64,000 nucleotides of DNA from an unidentified bacterial endosymbiont (GTDB lineage: Bacteria; Pseudomonadota; Gammaproteobacteria; Enterobacterales; G038960095), in contig NZ_OU907312.1 of NCBI RefSeq assembly GCF_918320885.1, positions 470,465 to 534,464 of the forward strand, given 5' to 3'. Each line of letters begins with the position of its first letter. Position 1 is the first letter of the stretch. A program made the translations under genes and the position numbers. Shown here piece by piece: positions 19,244 through 30,158 of this stretch. The notes beneath the pieces are model-generated. The model saw only the letters and a program-made list of their open reading frames with translations. It was not told the DNA's origin and did not search any database.

Positions 19244-20107
19244 ATGTCCAGTAAAAAAGAGATCCATAGTAAGATTGGCAGCGTGCGCAATACTCAAACC
19301 ATGACTCAAGCAATGAAAACCATGGCGAGATCTAAAATGGCAAAAACCCAAGTGCAGATGGCGACCAGTCGTCCCTATGCCCAGGCCATTCGTTCGGTCA
19401 TTGGCCATATTGCCTTGGCAGATCTAGCTTATCAACCTCCTTACTTAGAAGTGCGACCAGTCAACCGGGTCGGCTTCTTGGTGGTAGCCAGTGATCGTGG
19501 CCTATGTGGTGGATTGAATACCAAGGTATTCAAAAAATTATTAGAGGAGATCCATCACTGGACTGAGCAGGAAGTTGCCGTAGAGTTGGCGCTGATTGGT
19601 GCCAAAGCGATCACTTTTTTCAATACGACTGGGATCCCAGTCGTCGCCCAGATCGAGGGATTGGGTGACCATCCACAGTTGGCCGATTTGATTGGCGTGG
19701 TGACGGCGGCGCTCGCTGCCTATCACCAACAAAAGTGGGATCGCCTCTACCTAGTTTACAATAAATTCGTCAACAGCTTGCGACAGAGTGTCCAGATAGA
19801 GTGCTTATTACCACTCCCGAAGGCCCCTGAAGGGGTCGCACACCCAGGGAATTGGGACTATCTGTATGAACCCTCACCGCAGATCTTGTTAGAGACTTTA
19901 CTGTCACGTTTTATCGAGTCGCAAGTGTATCAAGCCGTCGTGGAAAATTTGGCTTGTGAACAGGCTGCTCGGATGGTTGCCATGCAAACGGCCACGGACA
20001 ACGCCGGCGATTTAATCGAGGAGCTACAGCGCCTCTATAATGAAAAGCGTCAGGCCAGTATTACCCAAGAGCTGAATGAAATTGTCGCAGGGGCTTCGGC
20101 TATTTAG
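19244..20107 (+). CDS. atpG: ATP synthase F1 subunit gamma
   Basis: This is the central rotor shaft of F1: 287 residues as in E. coli. The N-terminal helix carries IGSVRNTQTMTQAMKTMA and the C-terminal helix carries AMQTATDNAGDLI and RQASITQELNEIVAGA. The central SDRGLCGGLN motif is present. It lies in the standard position between atpA and atpD. Confidence 0.97.
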   Translation: MSSKKEIHSKIGSVRNTQTMTQAMKTMARSKMAKTQVQMATSRPYAQAIRSVIGHIALADLAYQPPYLEVRPVNRVGFLVVASDRGLCGGLNTKVFKKLLEEIHHWTEQEVAVELALIGAKAITFFNTTGIPVVAQIEGLGDHPQLADLIGVVTAALAAYHQQKWDRLYLVYNKFVNSLRQSVQIECLLPLPKAPEGVAHPGNWDYLYEPSPQILLETLLSRFIESQVYQAVVENLACEQAARMVAMQTATDNAGDLIEELQRLYNEKRQASITQELNEIVAGASAI

Positions 20108-20119
20108 TCACATCGTTAA

Positions 20120-21514
<1,395 letters not shown>

Positions 21515-21535
21515 TTGCTGAAGCGAAGAGGATCT

Positions 21536-21964
21536 ATGGTGGCGGCAACCTTTCAATTAGCAGTGGTGAGTGCAGAGCAGCAGCTGTTTTCTGGCGTCGT
21601 GAATAAGATCCGCATCACGGGGATTCAAGGTGAGTTGGGGATTTATCCGAATCACGCCCCGTTATTAACGGCTATCAAGCCTGGGATGGTGGCGCTATCG
21701 ATCCCGCACGCTCCAGAGGAGCGCTTTATCTATCTCTCTGGAGGCGTGCTGGAGGTCCAACCGTGGATGGTTACGGTGCTGGCGGACACTGCCATTCGGG
21801 GGGAAGAGTTAGATGAAGCGAGAGCGCTACAGGCGAAGCAACAGGCAGAACAACAGATCCATCATTTCCATGGCGATCGCAGTTATGCACAAGCGACCGC
21901 TGAGTTGGCGAAAGCTTTGGCTCAATTAAGAGTGATTGAGCTGGTCAAAAAAACGCGGCAGTAA
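21536..21964 (+). CDS. atpC: ATP synthase F1 subunit epsilon
   Basis: Epsilon couples the c-ring to gamma and inhibits ATP hydrolysis. From ATG 21536 it has 142 residues (E. coli 139), and AGAGG lies just upstream. The frame is open to 21515 just after the atpD stop, but the extra residues are not family-like. The beta-sandwich motif [19 protein letters not shown] and the C-terminal helices are complete. glmU starts 6 bases after the stop. Confidence 0.95.
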   Translation: MVAATFQLAVVSAEQQLFSGVVNKIRITGIQGELGIYPNHAPLLTAIKPGMVALSIPHAPEERFIYLSGGVLEVQPWMVTVLADTAIRGEELDEARALQAKQQAEQQIHHFHGDRSYAQATAELAKALAQLRVIELVKKTRQ

Positions 21965-21970
21965 CCCCTG

Positions 21971-23359
21971 ATGCTGCCAGCGATTGCTTATACGGTGAGT
22001 GCGGTGATTTTAGCGGCTGGCCGTGGCAGTCGCATGCACTCAGCACAACCTAAGGTGCTACATCCCCTAGCCGGCAAAGCGTTGGTTCAGCACGTCATTG
22101 ATACCGCTTGGCAACTGCCGATTGAGCAGTGTTATCTGGTCTATGGGCAGGCGGGTGAGCAGCTACAAGCACACTTAGGCACACAGCCACTGCAGTGGGT
22201 GCAGCAAGCCTCACCGCGGGGTACCGGCGATGCTGTACGCCAGGTACTCCCCTATTGGCAGGGAGAACAGGCCCTACTAGTCCTCTATGGGGATGTCCCT
22301 TTAATCACCCCTGAGACTTTACAGCAGCTATTACGTGCTAAACCAGCAGGGGGGATCAGCCTACTGACTGCTGAAGTGGCGGATCCAACGGGTTATGGTC
22401 GGATCTGCCGCGCTGATCAACAGGTGGTGGGGATTGTTGAACACCAGGAAGCGGATCTGCAACAGCGGCAGATCCGGGAGATCAATAGCGGCATACTGGT
22501 CGCCGACGTCGCTGATTTACAACGATGGTTAGGGCAGCTATCCAATCATAATGCTGCCCAAGAGTTTTATCTTACTGATATTATCGCCTTGGCCTACGCA
22601 GAAGGGCGACCCATTGAAACAGTTCAGCCAGCTTTACAGTGGGAAATTAGCGGGGTCAATGATCGGCAGCAACTAGCTCAGTTAGAGCGTCGTTATCAGT
22701 TGTTACAAGCTGAGCGACTGTTGCTGGCTGGGGTGACGCTGTCTGATCCTAGTCGATTTGATCTCCGAGGAGCGTTGATCCATGGGCAGGATGTCGTCAT
22801 TGACAGCAATGTCCTCTTACAAGGCCAAGTGGTCTTAGGCGATAGAGTCACCATTGGTGTTGGATCTATCCTGAGTAACTGCACGATTGGTGATGATTGC
22901 CAAATCAAACCCTATACCCTGATTGAAGAGAGTCGCCTTGGCAATGGTTGCACCGTGGGACCCTTTGCCCGTTTACGGCCAGGCAATGAACTGCAGGCCT
23001 CCGCCAGCATTGGTAATTTTATTGAGCTCAAGCAGTGTCGGATCGGATCGGGCTCCAAAGCGGGTCATTTCGGCTACCTAGGCAATGCTGAGATTGGCAC
23101 GGGCGTGAACATTGGTGCTGGGACCATCACCTGTAACTACAATGGCGCTGATAAATTGACAACGGTGCTGGGTGATGGGGTATTTATTGGGGCCGGCAGC
23201 CAACTGGTGGCCCCTATCAGCATTGGCGCTAATGCCACCATCGGCGCTGGGACCACGGTGACGCAAGCTGTTGCCCAAGAGGAGCTGGTCATTCGCCGAA
23301 CGCCTCAGACGCATATACAGGGCTGGCAGCGGCCAGGACGCGCTGCTAAAAAAAGATGA
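21971..23359 (+). CDS. glmU: bifunctional GlcNAc-1-P uridyltransferase / GlcN-1-P acetyltransferase
   Basis: GlmU makes UDP-GlcNAc for peptidoglycan and lipopolysaccharide. It has 462 residues (E. coli 456). The N-terminal pyrophosphorylase domain has [19 protein letters not shown] and INSGILVAD. The C-terminal left-handed beta helix contains hexapeptide repeats and the acetyltransferase site ([29 protein letters not shown]). It sits 6 bases after atpC and just before glmS, the conserved order in Enterobacterales. Confidence 0.97.
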   Translation: MLPAIAYTVSAVILAAGRGSRMHSAQPKVLHPLAGKALVQHVIDTAWQLPIEQCYLVYGQAGEQLQAHLGTQPLQWVQQASPRGTGDAVRQVLPYWQGEQALLVLYGDVPLITPETLQQLLRAKPAGGISLLTAEVADPTGYGRICRADQQVVGIVEHQEADLQQRQIREINSGILVADVADLQRWLGQLSNHNAAQEFYLTDIIALAYAEGRPIETVQPALQWEISGVNDRQQLAQLERRYQLLQAERLLLAGVTLSDPSRFDLRGALIHGQDVVIDSNVLLQGQVVLGDRVTIGVGSILSNCTIGDDCQIKPYTLIEESRLGNGCTVGPFARLRPGNELQASASIGNFIELKQCRIGSGSKAGHFGYLGNAEIGTGVNIGAGTITCNYNGADKLTTVLGDGVFIGAGSQLVAPISIGANATIGAGTTVTQAVAQEELVIRRTPQTHIQGWQRPGRAAKKR

Positions 23360-23420
23360 TCAGCCACTCTAATCCTTCTCAGTTCTCATCACTTCTGTCG
23401 CTATTAAAGGTGTAAAAGCT

Positions 23421-25286
23421 ATGTGTGGAATTATTGCAGCCGTGGCGCAACGGGATGTCGTCGGTTGGTTATTGGCCGGCTTGGCACGCCTAGAATATCG
23501 TGGTTATGATTCGGCAGGCCTTGCGATAGTGGATTCACAAGGCAAGTTACAACGGATCCGGCGGGTTGGCAAGGTTCAAACCTTGACCGCTGCCGTTCAG
23601 CAGGCTGGGCTGCAGGGTCACTGCGGGATGGCCCATACCCGTTGGGCTACCCATGGACCCTTGACTGAAGTGAATGCCCATCCCCACCTGAGCCAGTCGA
23701 TTGCCGTGGTACATAATGGCATTATTGAAAATCATCAGATATTGCGGGGGCAATTACAACAACGGGGCTACCGGTTTACTTCAGCTACTGATAGCGAAGT
23801 GATTGCCCATTTAGTGCATTGGGAGCAACAGCAGCACCTGGCTCAGCAGGCCGAGGGTGGGGGTTCAACCGCCCCTTTGAAGTTGCGTACCGCCGTTCAG
23901 CGGGTGATCCCGCAATTACAGGGCAGTTATGGAATTGTCGTCCTAGATAGCCAGGATCCAACGTGCTTAGTGGCTGTACGCTGTGGTAGTCCTTTGGTGA
24001 TTGGGTGTAGTGAAACAGCTCACTGTATTGCCTCGGATCAATTCGCTTTACCCGCTGTGATGCGCCAAGTTATTTTCCTGCAGGAGGGGGATCTGGCTGA
24101 GATCACGGATCAGCAGCTCACCCTCTGGGATCACCGGGGGCAGCCAGTGGTGCGTCCATGGGTGGAGGCCGCCGTGGAAGAGCACCTCAGTAAGGGTGCT
24201 TACCAACACTACATGCAGAAAGAGCTGTATGAGCAGCCGTCGGCTATTCGTCGCACATTAGCTGGACGCCTCACCGCTGATCGTATCGATTTAAGTGAAC
24301 TGGGGGAGAGGGCAGAGCACTGTTTGCAGCAAGCGCAGCATGTACAGATTGTTGCCTGTGGCACCGCTTATCATGCAGGACTGGTTGCTCGGTACTGGTT
24401 TGAAGCGGTGGCAAAAATACCCTGTGATGTGGAGATAGCATCGGAGTTTCGTTATCGACAGCCGATGGTCCGTCAAAATAGTCTGCTCATCGTGCTGTCA
24501 CAATCTGGCGAGACCGCCGATACGCTGGCAGCCTTACGATTGAGCCAAAGTATGGGCTATTTGGGAAGCTTAGCTTTGTGTAATAACGCCGGCTCCACCT
24601 TGGTACGAGAGAGTGATTTTTCCCTGATAACACATGCTGGGCGAGAAATAGGCGTTGCTTCCACCAAAGCCTTTACCACGCAATTGGTTTTGTTACTGCT
24701 GCTGGTCGCCCGGTTGGGTCGGTTACGCGGGATGACGCTACAGCAGGAGCAGGCAGTGGTCGTGGCGTTACACACCTTGCCTGAGCGAATGGAACAGCTG
24801 CTGCAGTTAGATAAAGCGGTGGAAGCGTTAGCCACCCAATTAGTGCCTGATCGGCATATGATGTTTGTCGGGCGTGGGGTGCACTATCCGGTTGCCATGG
24901 AGGGTGCTTTAAAGCTGAAGGAGCTGGCCTATCTGCCTGCCGAAGCTTATGCTGCCGGCGAATTAAAACATGGGCCACTCGCCCTGATTGATGCGCAGAT
25001 GCCGGTGATTGTATTAGCACCCTGTGATGAACTGTCGGAAAAATTGCAATCCAATATTGAAGAGCTCTGCGCTCGTGGGGGGCGGCTCTATCTGTTAGCT
25101 GATGAGCGGCTTGCCATCATGGAACACCCGGCACTCACCTGGATAGCGTTGCCAGCGATGGAGCCCCTGATGTCGCCAATACTCTATACGGTTCCTTTGC
25201 AGCTGCTAGCCTATTATATTGCCTTGATGAAGGGTGCCGATATTGATCAACCTCGTCATTTAGCCAAATCAGTCACCGTCGAGTAA
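23421..25286 (+). CDS. glmS: glutamine--fructose-6-phosphate aminotransferase
   Basis: GlmS makes glucosamine-6-phosphate from fructose-6-phosphate and glutamine, the first step towards UDP-GlcNAc. It has 621 residues (E. coli 609). Catalytic Cys2 follows the start Met (MCGIIAAVAQRD). The glutaminase domain (TRWATHGPLTEVNAHPH) is followed by two SIS domains (CGTAYHAGLVARYWFE, SQSGETADTLAAL) and the C-terminal PRHLAKSVTVE. The extra length sits in a Gly/Gln-rich insertion near residues 140-155 of the glutaminase domain. It forms a unit with glmU. Confidence 0.97.
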   Translation: MCGIIAAVAQRDVVGWLLAGLARLEYRGYDSAGLAIVDSQGKLQRIRRVGKVQTLTAAVQQAGLQGHCGMAHTRWATHGPLTEVNAHPHLSQSIAVVHNGIIENHQILRGQLQQRGYRFTSATDSEVIAHLVHWEQQQHLAQQAEGGGSTAPLKLRTAVQRVIPQLQGSYGIVVLDSQDPTCLVAVRCGSPLVIGCSETAHCIASDQFALPAVMRQVIFLQEGDLAEITDQQLTLWDHRGQPVVRPWVEAAVEEHLSKGAYQHYMQKELYEQPSAIRRTLAGRLTADRIDLSELGERAEHCLQQAQHVQIVACGTAYHAGLVARYWFEAVAKIPCDVEIASEFRYRQPMVRQNSLLIVLSQSGETADTLAALRLSQSMGYLGSLALCNNAGSTLVRESDFSLITHAGREIGVASTKAFTTQLVLLLLLVARLGRLRGMTLQQEQAVVVALHTLPERMEQLLQLDKAVEALATQLVPDRHMMFVGRGVHYPVAMEGALKLKELAYLPAEAYAAGELKHGPLALIDAQMPVIVLAPCDELSEKLQSNIEELCARGGRLYLLADERLAIMEHPALTWIALPAMEPLMSPILYTVPLQLLAYYIALMKGADIDQPRHLAKSVTVE

Positions 25287-25343
25287 AGGCTTGTCGTCTC
25301 AATCCATCAAGCGCTTTGAATGAGTAGTGGGGGGTAGGAATTC

Positions 25344-26078
25344 GTGAAGGTGCATCGACTATTAGGGGTCAATATTGACCATATTGCGACATTGCGCAAT
25401 CTCCGGGGGGGGGGCTACCCTGATCCACTACAGGCACTGTTCATCGCCGAGCAGGCGGGTGCCGATAGCATCACCGTGCATCTCCGAGAGGATCGTCGTC
25501 ACATCACCGACCAGGATCTGATCCGCCTCCGTGATGCCGTGCAGACACGACTGAATTTAGAGATGGCCGCCACGGAAGAGATGATAGCCATCGCCTGCAC
25601 ACTCAAGCCGCATCAATGCTGTTTGGTCCCAGAAAGGCGCCAGGAGCAGACCACGGAGTGTGGTTTAGACGTTATCCGCTATCAAGAAGCGATTACCTCG
25701 GCAGTCAAGCGGCTATCGGCGGCAGGCATTCAGGTGGCACTCTTTATTGATCCAGATCAGCGTCAAGTGGAAGCTGCAGTGGCTACGGGGGCTTCGGCCA
25801 TTGAGCTGCACACCGGTGCCTATGCCAGCAGTAGCTTAGCAATGCGCCCGCTAGCGTTGACCTTGTTAGCGCAAATGGCTGACTATGCCGTAGGCCGAGG
25901 CCTACGGGTGAACGCTGGGCATGGACTTCATTATCACAATGTACAACCCATTGCGTCGCTAGCAACGCTGCAGGAGCTGAATATTGGCCATGCCATTGTG
26001 GCACGTGCCGTGATGCAGGGACTGGCCAGCGCTGTTGCGGAGATGAAACGTCTGATATGCGAAGCCCCTGATCGATGA
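25344..26078 (+). CDS. pdxJ: pyridoxine 5'-phosphate synthase
   Basis: PdxJ closes the ring of pyridoxine 5'-phosphate from 1-deoxyxylulose-5-phosphate and 3-amino-2-oxopropyl phosphate in vitamin B6 synthesis. It has 244 residues, starts with GTG and is preceded by TAGGA. Motifs [32 protein letters not shown] and [11 protein letters not shown] are intact. Ten G in a row (25405-25414) encode the glycines of RGGGYPDP, where E. coli has RGTAYPDP. It overlaps acpS by ATGA. In E. coli pdxJ-acpS follow recO; here they lie 16 kb away from it. Confidence 0.96.
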   Translation: MKVHRLLGVNIDHIATLRNLRGGGYPDPLQALFIAEQAGADSITVHLREDRRHITDQDLIRLRDAVQTRLNLEMAATEEMIAIACTLKPHQCCLVPERRQEQTTECGLDVIRYQEAITSAVKRLSAAGIQVALFIDPDQRQVEAAVATGASAIELHTGAYASSSLAMRPLALTLLAQMADYAVGRGLRVNAGHGLHYHNVQPIASLATLQELNIGHAIVARAVMQGLASAVAEMKRLICEAPDR

Positions 26079-26455
26079 GTGTAATGGGATTGGGCACTGA
26101 TATTGTAGAGATTGCTCGTATTGAAGCACTCTCCCTGCGTTACGGGAGTCGTTTAGCCCAGCGGCTGTTAAGTCCGCACGAATGGAACTACTACCAACAG
26201 TGCCGTCAGCCGATCCGCTTTCTAGCCAGGCGCTTTGCCGTGAAGGAAGCGGCTGCCAAGGCCTTAGGCATTGGCATTCGACAGGGGATTGCTTTTTGTG
26301 ATTTTGAGATACAGAACAATGCGTTGGGTAAACCCTGTTTGGTATTGCACCGACGGGCAGCAGAGGTCGCTCGACAGCACGGGGTGACGCGGCATTGGGT
26401 CTCTATTGCTGATGAGCGGCGTTATGCCATTGCTACAGTACTATTGGAGTGTTAG
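26075..26455 (+). CDS. acpS: holo-[acyl-carrier-protein] synthase
   Basis: AcpS transfers 4'-phosphopantetheine from CoA to acyl carrier protein. It has 126 residues, the usual length. The metal-binding Asp is in [12 protein letters not shown] and the Glu in [14 protein letters not shown]. It overlaps pdxJ by four bases (ATGA), and its stop lies four bases from that of the convergent HPt gene. Confidence 0.96.
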   Translation: MSVMGLGTDIVEIARIEALSLRYGSRLAQRLLSPHEWNYYQQCRQPIRFLARRFAVKEAAAKALGIGIRQGIAFCDFEIQNNALGKPCLVLHRRAAEVARQHGVTRHWVSIADERRYAIATVLLEC

Positions 26456-26459
26456 GTGA

Positions 26460-26966
26460 TCAGAACAGCCCTGTCACTAGCAGAGCGCTGGCTTGTTCAA
26501 TCGCGGTGAATTCATCTAATAGCGCCAACCACTCTGGGATCAAGGCCTGCGGATCACTCCCTTGTCGTAGCTGCGATTCCAGGGTGTAGCAGAGCACACT
26601 TAACCTAGGAACGCCGCTATAGAGAGTGCCGCCGTGCAGTTTATGAACCCAATCCAGGATATCGGGCGTCTCGACGCCCCGGAGCAGCCGTTGGACTTGT
26701 TGGCTTACTTGCGGTAGAAAATTAAGGAGCAATTGGAGTAATTCACGGGCTAACGGTGCTTGATTAGCCGCCCGTTGCAAAGCGAGGGGCCAGTCTAGGC
26801 TTTGCAACACCGGGTTCTGAGGGTGTTCACCTCTGAGAGGAGTCGCCTGCTGCAGTGGCAGCATCGAGTCAATCGCAGTGAGCGGTGCTAATCGCTTGTT
26901 TGGTGTGGTTTTCAACAGTGTGGTCGCGTGGTGCGGTAAAGCACAGGGTTTGGATTGCGACTCCAT
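26460..26966 (-). CDS. stand-alone HPt domain protein, resembles the C-terminus of BarA
   Basis: The protein has 168 residues from ATG 26966. The first 55 residues have no recognisable fold. From about residue 58 it closely follows the histidine phosphotransfer domain of the hybrid sensor kinase BarA: LDWPLALQRAANQAPLARELLQLLLNFLPQV, then WVHKLHGGTLYSGVPRLSVLC (quoted in parts). The phosphoacceptor is His108 in VHKLHG. In E. coli this domain is the last part of a 918-residue sensor that phosphorylates UvrY. Here no kinase or receiver domain precedes it, and a ribosome-binding site (AGGAG) lies upstream, so it may be expressed as an orphan HPt module. The alternative is a remnant of a degraded barA that still reads through. 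Confidence 0.75.
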   Translation of the reverse strand: MESQSKPCALPHHATTLLKTTPNKRLAPLTAIDSMLPLQQATPLRGEHPQNPVLQSLDWPLALQRAANQAPLARELLQLLLNFLPQVSQQVQRLLRGVETPDILDWVHKLHGGTLYSGVPRLSVLCYTLESQLRQGSDPQALIPEWLALLDEFTAIEQASALLVTGLF

Positions 26967-27307
26967 CACTACGACACTCCTATCATGTATAATTATTATC
27001 TATATATTTTTGATGTTTAATTTATCACGTTATCAGGTAAGTTAGCATCAATTTTCGCTCATTACCACCCTCCGTTGATACGTCCAGCAGACTGCTTCGG
27101 TTCATGGATCATTGTTAAATTTTAGGGGGCGTGGATACGATGAGTGGGAAAGTAGAGGCCAGCGTTAGATCTCAATGTGGCACAGTTTTACTATATCGGT
27201 GTGCATTCTAGCTTTGAAGATGCGACGTGGCACCACAAATAACCGGATAGTAGTTTCTGACACCCACCCGGGTATGCTATTTTAGGCAGTGACTATCATC
27301 ACTCCAA
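26967..27307. other. intergenic region between HPt gene and pckA
   Basis: This 341-base gap is A/T-rich near the HPt gene. It must hold the promoters of two divergent genes. A CTGACA hexamer at 27257-27262 followed by TATTTT at 27278-27283 (15-base spacing) is a weak candidate for pckA. I see no gene or RNA here. Confidence 0.4.
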
Positions 27308-28972
27308 TTGAGTATCCCTTCTATGAAGCTAGACGCGATCACTCCCCTGATCGATTTAAGCGGCTATGGCATTCAGGCTAGCACCGAGATTATCTATAAT
27401 CCCAGTTATCACCAACTCTTCGTCGAAGAGACCCAGCCTGAGTTAACAGGCTACCAGCGAGCAACCGTGACGAGCTTAGGTGCTGTTGCGGTGGATACCG
27501 GTATTTTTACCGGTCGCTCGCCAAAAGATAAGTATCTGGTGCGTGATGAGAGCACCCGTGATACGGTCTGGTGGTCCGATCGGGGTCGTGGGAACTCTGG
27601 TAACCAGCCGCTGTTGCCAGAACAGTGGGTGGTTTTAAAACGTTTGGTCACCCAGCAGTTGTCGCATAAGCGGTTATTTGTGGTTGATGCCTTCTGTGGC
27701 GCGAATCCAGCGAGCCGTTTACAGGTACGCTTTATCACCGAAGTCGCCTGGCAAGCGCACTTTGTGAAAAATATGTTTATCCGTCCCACTAGTGCTGAGT
27801 TGGTCAATTTTATTCCTGATTTTGTGGTGTTGAATGGGGCACAGTGTACTAACCCCGATTGGCAGAGCATGGGGCTGCACTCCGAGAATTTTATCGCCTT
27901 TAATCTCAGTGAACGTATGCAGTTGATTGGTGGCACCTGGTATGGTGGCGAGATGAAAAAGGGACTGTTTTCCGTGATGAACTACTTATTGCCGCAGCGG
28001 GGGATTGCCTCGATGCACTGCTCGGCGAATGTCGGAGATCAGGGGGATGTGGCGCTGTTTTTTGGGCTTTCTGGGACGGGGAAAACCACCCTGTCAACCG
28101 ATCCAAAACGGGCTCTGATCGGGGACGATGAGCATGGTTGGGATGATCAGGGGGTATTTAACTTTGAGGGTGGCTGTTATGCCAAAACCATTCACCTCTC
28201 TGCCAGCGCAGAGCCGGAGATCTACCGCGCTATCCGACGGGATGCCCTGTTGGAGAATGTAGTCGTTCGTCTAGATGGCACGGTTGATTTCGATGACGCT
28301 TCAAAAACTGAAAATACCCGGGTCTCCTATCCGTTGTACCATATTGATGCTATCGTGAAACCCTTCTCACGAGCAGGGCATGCCAACCGTATCATTTTTT
28401 TAACGGCCGACGCGTTTGGGGTATTGCCACCGGTAGCCCTATTAACCCCTGAGCAGACCCAGTATCACTTTCTCTCTGGATTCACCGCTAAGCTCGCTGG
28501 CACCGAGCGGGGGATCACTGCACCTCAGCCCACTTTCTCTGCCTGCTTTGGAGCGGCTTTTTTAAGCTTGCACCCTACCCGCTATGCTGAAGTCTTGCTG
28601 CAGCGCATGCGTGCTGCCGGGACCACCGTCTATTTGGTGAACACCGGTTGGAACGGTACGGGTCAACGGATCACTATCCAAACCACCCGTGCCATCATTG
28701 ATGCCATTCTGAATGGGGTGATTGAACAGGTGGAAACCCAACAATTACCCATTTTTGAGCTGGCGATCCCTACTGCCTTACCCGGCATTGACCCAGCGAT
28801 TTTAGATCCCCGTAATAGCTACTGTGATCATGCCCACTGGCAATTAAAAGCCAATGACTTGGCACAACGCTTTATCGACAATTTCGAACAGTATACTGAC
28901 ACCGCCGCAGGTCAACAGTTAAAATCTGCAGAGCCCAGGCCTCTAGACGTGACTGCCGCTCAGGCTCTATAG
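27308..28972 (+). CDS. pckA: phosphoenolpyruvate carboxykinase (ATP)
   Basis: PckA converts oxaloacetate and ATP to phosphoenolpyruvate and CO2, the first step of gluconeogenesis from C4 acids. The TTG start gives 554 residues; ATG 27323 would give 549 (E. coli 540). [18 protein letters not shown], the P-loop [11 protein letters not shown], the metal-binding [21 protein letters not shown] and [13 protein letters not shown] are intact. No clear ribosome-binding site decides between the starts. It fits with fbp in the same window. Confidence 0.96.
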   Translation: MSIPSMKLDAITPLIDLSGYGIQASTEIIYNPSYHQLFVEETQPELTGYQRATVTSLGAVAVDTGIFTGRSPKDKYLVRDESTRDTVWWSDRGRGNSGNQPLLPEQWVVLKRLVTQQLSHKRLFVVDAFCGANPASRLQVRFITEVAWQAHFVKNMFIRPTSAELVNFIPDFVVLNGAQCTNPDWQSMGLHSENFIAFNLSERMQLIGGTWYGGEMKKGLFSVMNYLLPQRGIASMHCSANVGDQGDVALFFGLSGTGKTTLSTDPKRALIGDDEHGWDDQGVFNFEGGCYAKTIHLSASAEPEIYRAIRRDALLENVVVRLDGTVDFDDASKTENTRVSYPLYHIDAIVKPFSRAGHANRIIFLTADAFGVLPPVALLTPEQTQYHFLSGFTAKLAGTERGITAPQPTFSACFGAAFLSLHPTRYAEVLLQRMRAAGTTVYLVNTGWNGTGQRITIQTTRAIIDAILNGVIEQVETQQLPIFELAIPTALPGIDPAILDPRNSYCDHAHWQLKANDLAQRFIDNFEQYTDTAAGQQLKSAEPRPLDVTAAQAL

Positions 28973-29021
28973 CAGCCGAGGCTCCTGTTAGTCAGTGGAG
29001 CGGGACACGCAGTAAGAGGAG

Positions 29022-29054
29022 CCCCCTGGGAAGTTGATTAGCCAAACCAGGGGG
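29022..29054. terminator. hairpin after pckA, weak terminator candidate
   Basis: CCCCCTGG (29022-29029) and CCAGGGGG (29047-29054) pair perfectly across a 17-base loop, 50 bases after pckA. No T-tract follows, so intrinsic termination is uncertain. Confidence 0.35.
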
Positions 29055-29122
29055 ATTCGCTGGCAGGCAACGTGCAGTACCTGCTCATTAAGGATTTGTA
29101 AACCAGGGAGGTAAGTCACTGT

Positions 29123-30097
29123 ATGAAATTACAGCAGCTTCGTTATATTGTCGAAGTTTCCAACCATGCCCTTAACGTTTCCATGGCAGCAAAGACGTTG
29201 TGTACTTCACAACCCAGCATGAGTAAACAGATCCGTCAATTAGAAGATAGTCTGGGTGTGCAAATCTTTGAACGCCATGGTAAGCATTTCACCAGAGTGA
29301 CCCCAGCGGGCAAAGAGCTAGTCCGAATGGCTCGTGAAATTTTGACTGAGGTTGATAATGCAGAAGCGGTTGCTTGTGAGCAGACCCATCCAGAACAGGG
29401 GATATTGACTATATCACCTACTAATAACCAATTACGCTACCAATTACCCTTAATGATTTCTAGTTTCCGGAGGCAATATCCGCAGGTTGTCGTGCAGGCT
29501 GGTGAAGGGAGCTCCTTACACACTGTAGAAGCAATGACTAAAGGGAAAATCGATTTTACTATCACTGCTGAAATGGGGAGTCTGTATGATGATATACTGA
29601 TGCTGCCTTGCTACCATTGGCAATTAGTGGTTGTGGTCCACCGCGAGCATCCCTTAGCATTAAAAAAACAGATTTCAGAAGCAGAACTGACTCACTACCC
29701 TTTGGTCACTTACCCCTTAAGTTTTTGGGGGAGAACGATACTCAGCCCACTCTTTAGCCGCACTGAATTGGCCTCCCAGGTTATTTTGACCGCCACAGAT
29801 TCGGAGTTGCTTAAAGTTTATGTGCGCTTGGGTTTAGGGGTTGGCATTATCGCAAAAATGGCGCTTCACCCCCAGCTGGATTCTGATCTGATATCGCTGG
29901 ATGCGACGGCCTTTTTACCCATGAACACGACTAAAATAGGCTTCTTACGGGGAAAATTTTTACGTAATTATATGCTTGATTTTATAGCTTATTTTGCTCC
30001 ACACCTCACAAGAAGTGTCATCGATGCAGCGGCAGCGCTCACGGATAACCAAGCGGTGGATGAGATGTTTAACGCTTTTAAACTGCCCTTAAAATAG
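29123..30097 (+). CDS. LysR-type regulator, CysB-like (first of tandem pair)
   Basis: The protein has 324 residues, identical in length to E. coli CysB. The N-terminal helix-turn-helix (MKLQQLRYIVEVSNHALNVS, SQPSMSKQIRQLEDSLG) is followed by a substrate-binding domain (DFTITAEM, LPCYHWQLVVVVHREHP, VRLGLGVGIIAKMA, FAPHLTRSVIDAA). CysB and Cbl activate sulfate and cysteine genes in response to N-acetylserine or APS. A second copy follows within 60 bases, including a near-copy of this gene's upstream ribosome-binding region. Which copy, if either, keeps the CysB role cannot be decided from sequence. Confidence 0.85.
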   Translation: MKLQQLRYIVEVSNHALNVSMAAKTLCTSQPSMSKQIRQLEDSLGVQIFERHGKHFTRVTPAGKELVRMAREILTEVDNAEAVACEQTHPEQGILTISPTNNQLRYQLPLMISSFRRQYPQVVVQAGEGSSLHTVEAMTKGKIDFTITAEMGSLYDDILMLPCYHWQLVVVVHREHPLALKKQISEAELTHYPLVTYPLSFWGRTILSPLFSRTELASQVILTATDSELLKVYVRLGLGVGIIAKMALHPQLDSDLISLDATAFLPMNTTKIGFLRGKFLRNYMLDFIAYFAPHLTRSVIDAAAALTDNQAVDEMFNAFKLPLK

Positions 30098-30158
30098 CCT
30101 TGGATGGGATGGTCGCTTGTCAAATGAGGAATGTTAAACCAGGAAGGTTAGTCACTTG

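Noticed and set aside
29022..29054. Hairpin after pckA as a strong terminator
   Set aside because: No T-tract and a long loop; kept only as a weak candidate.
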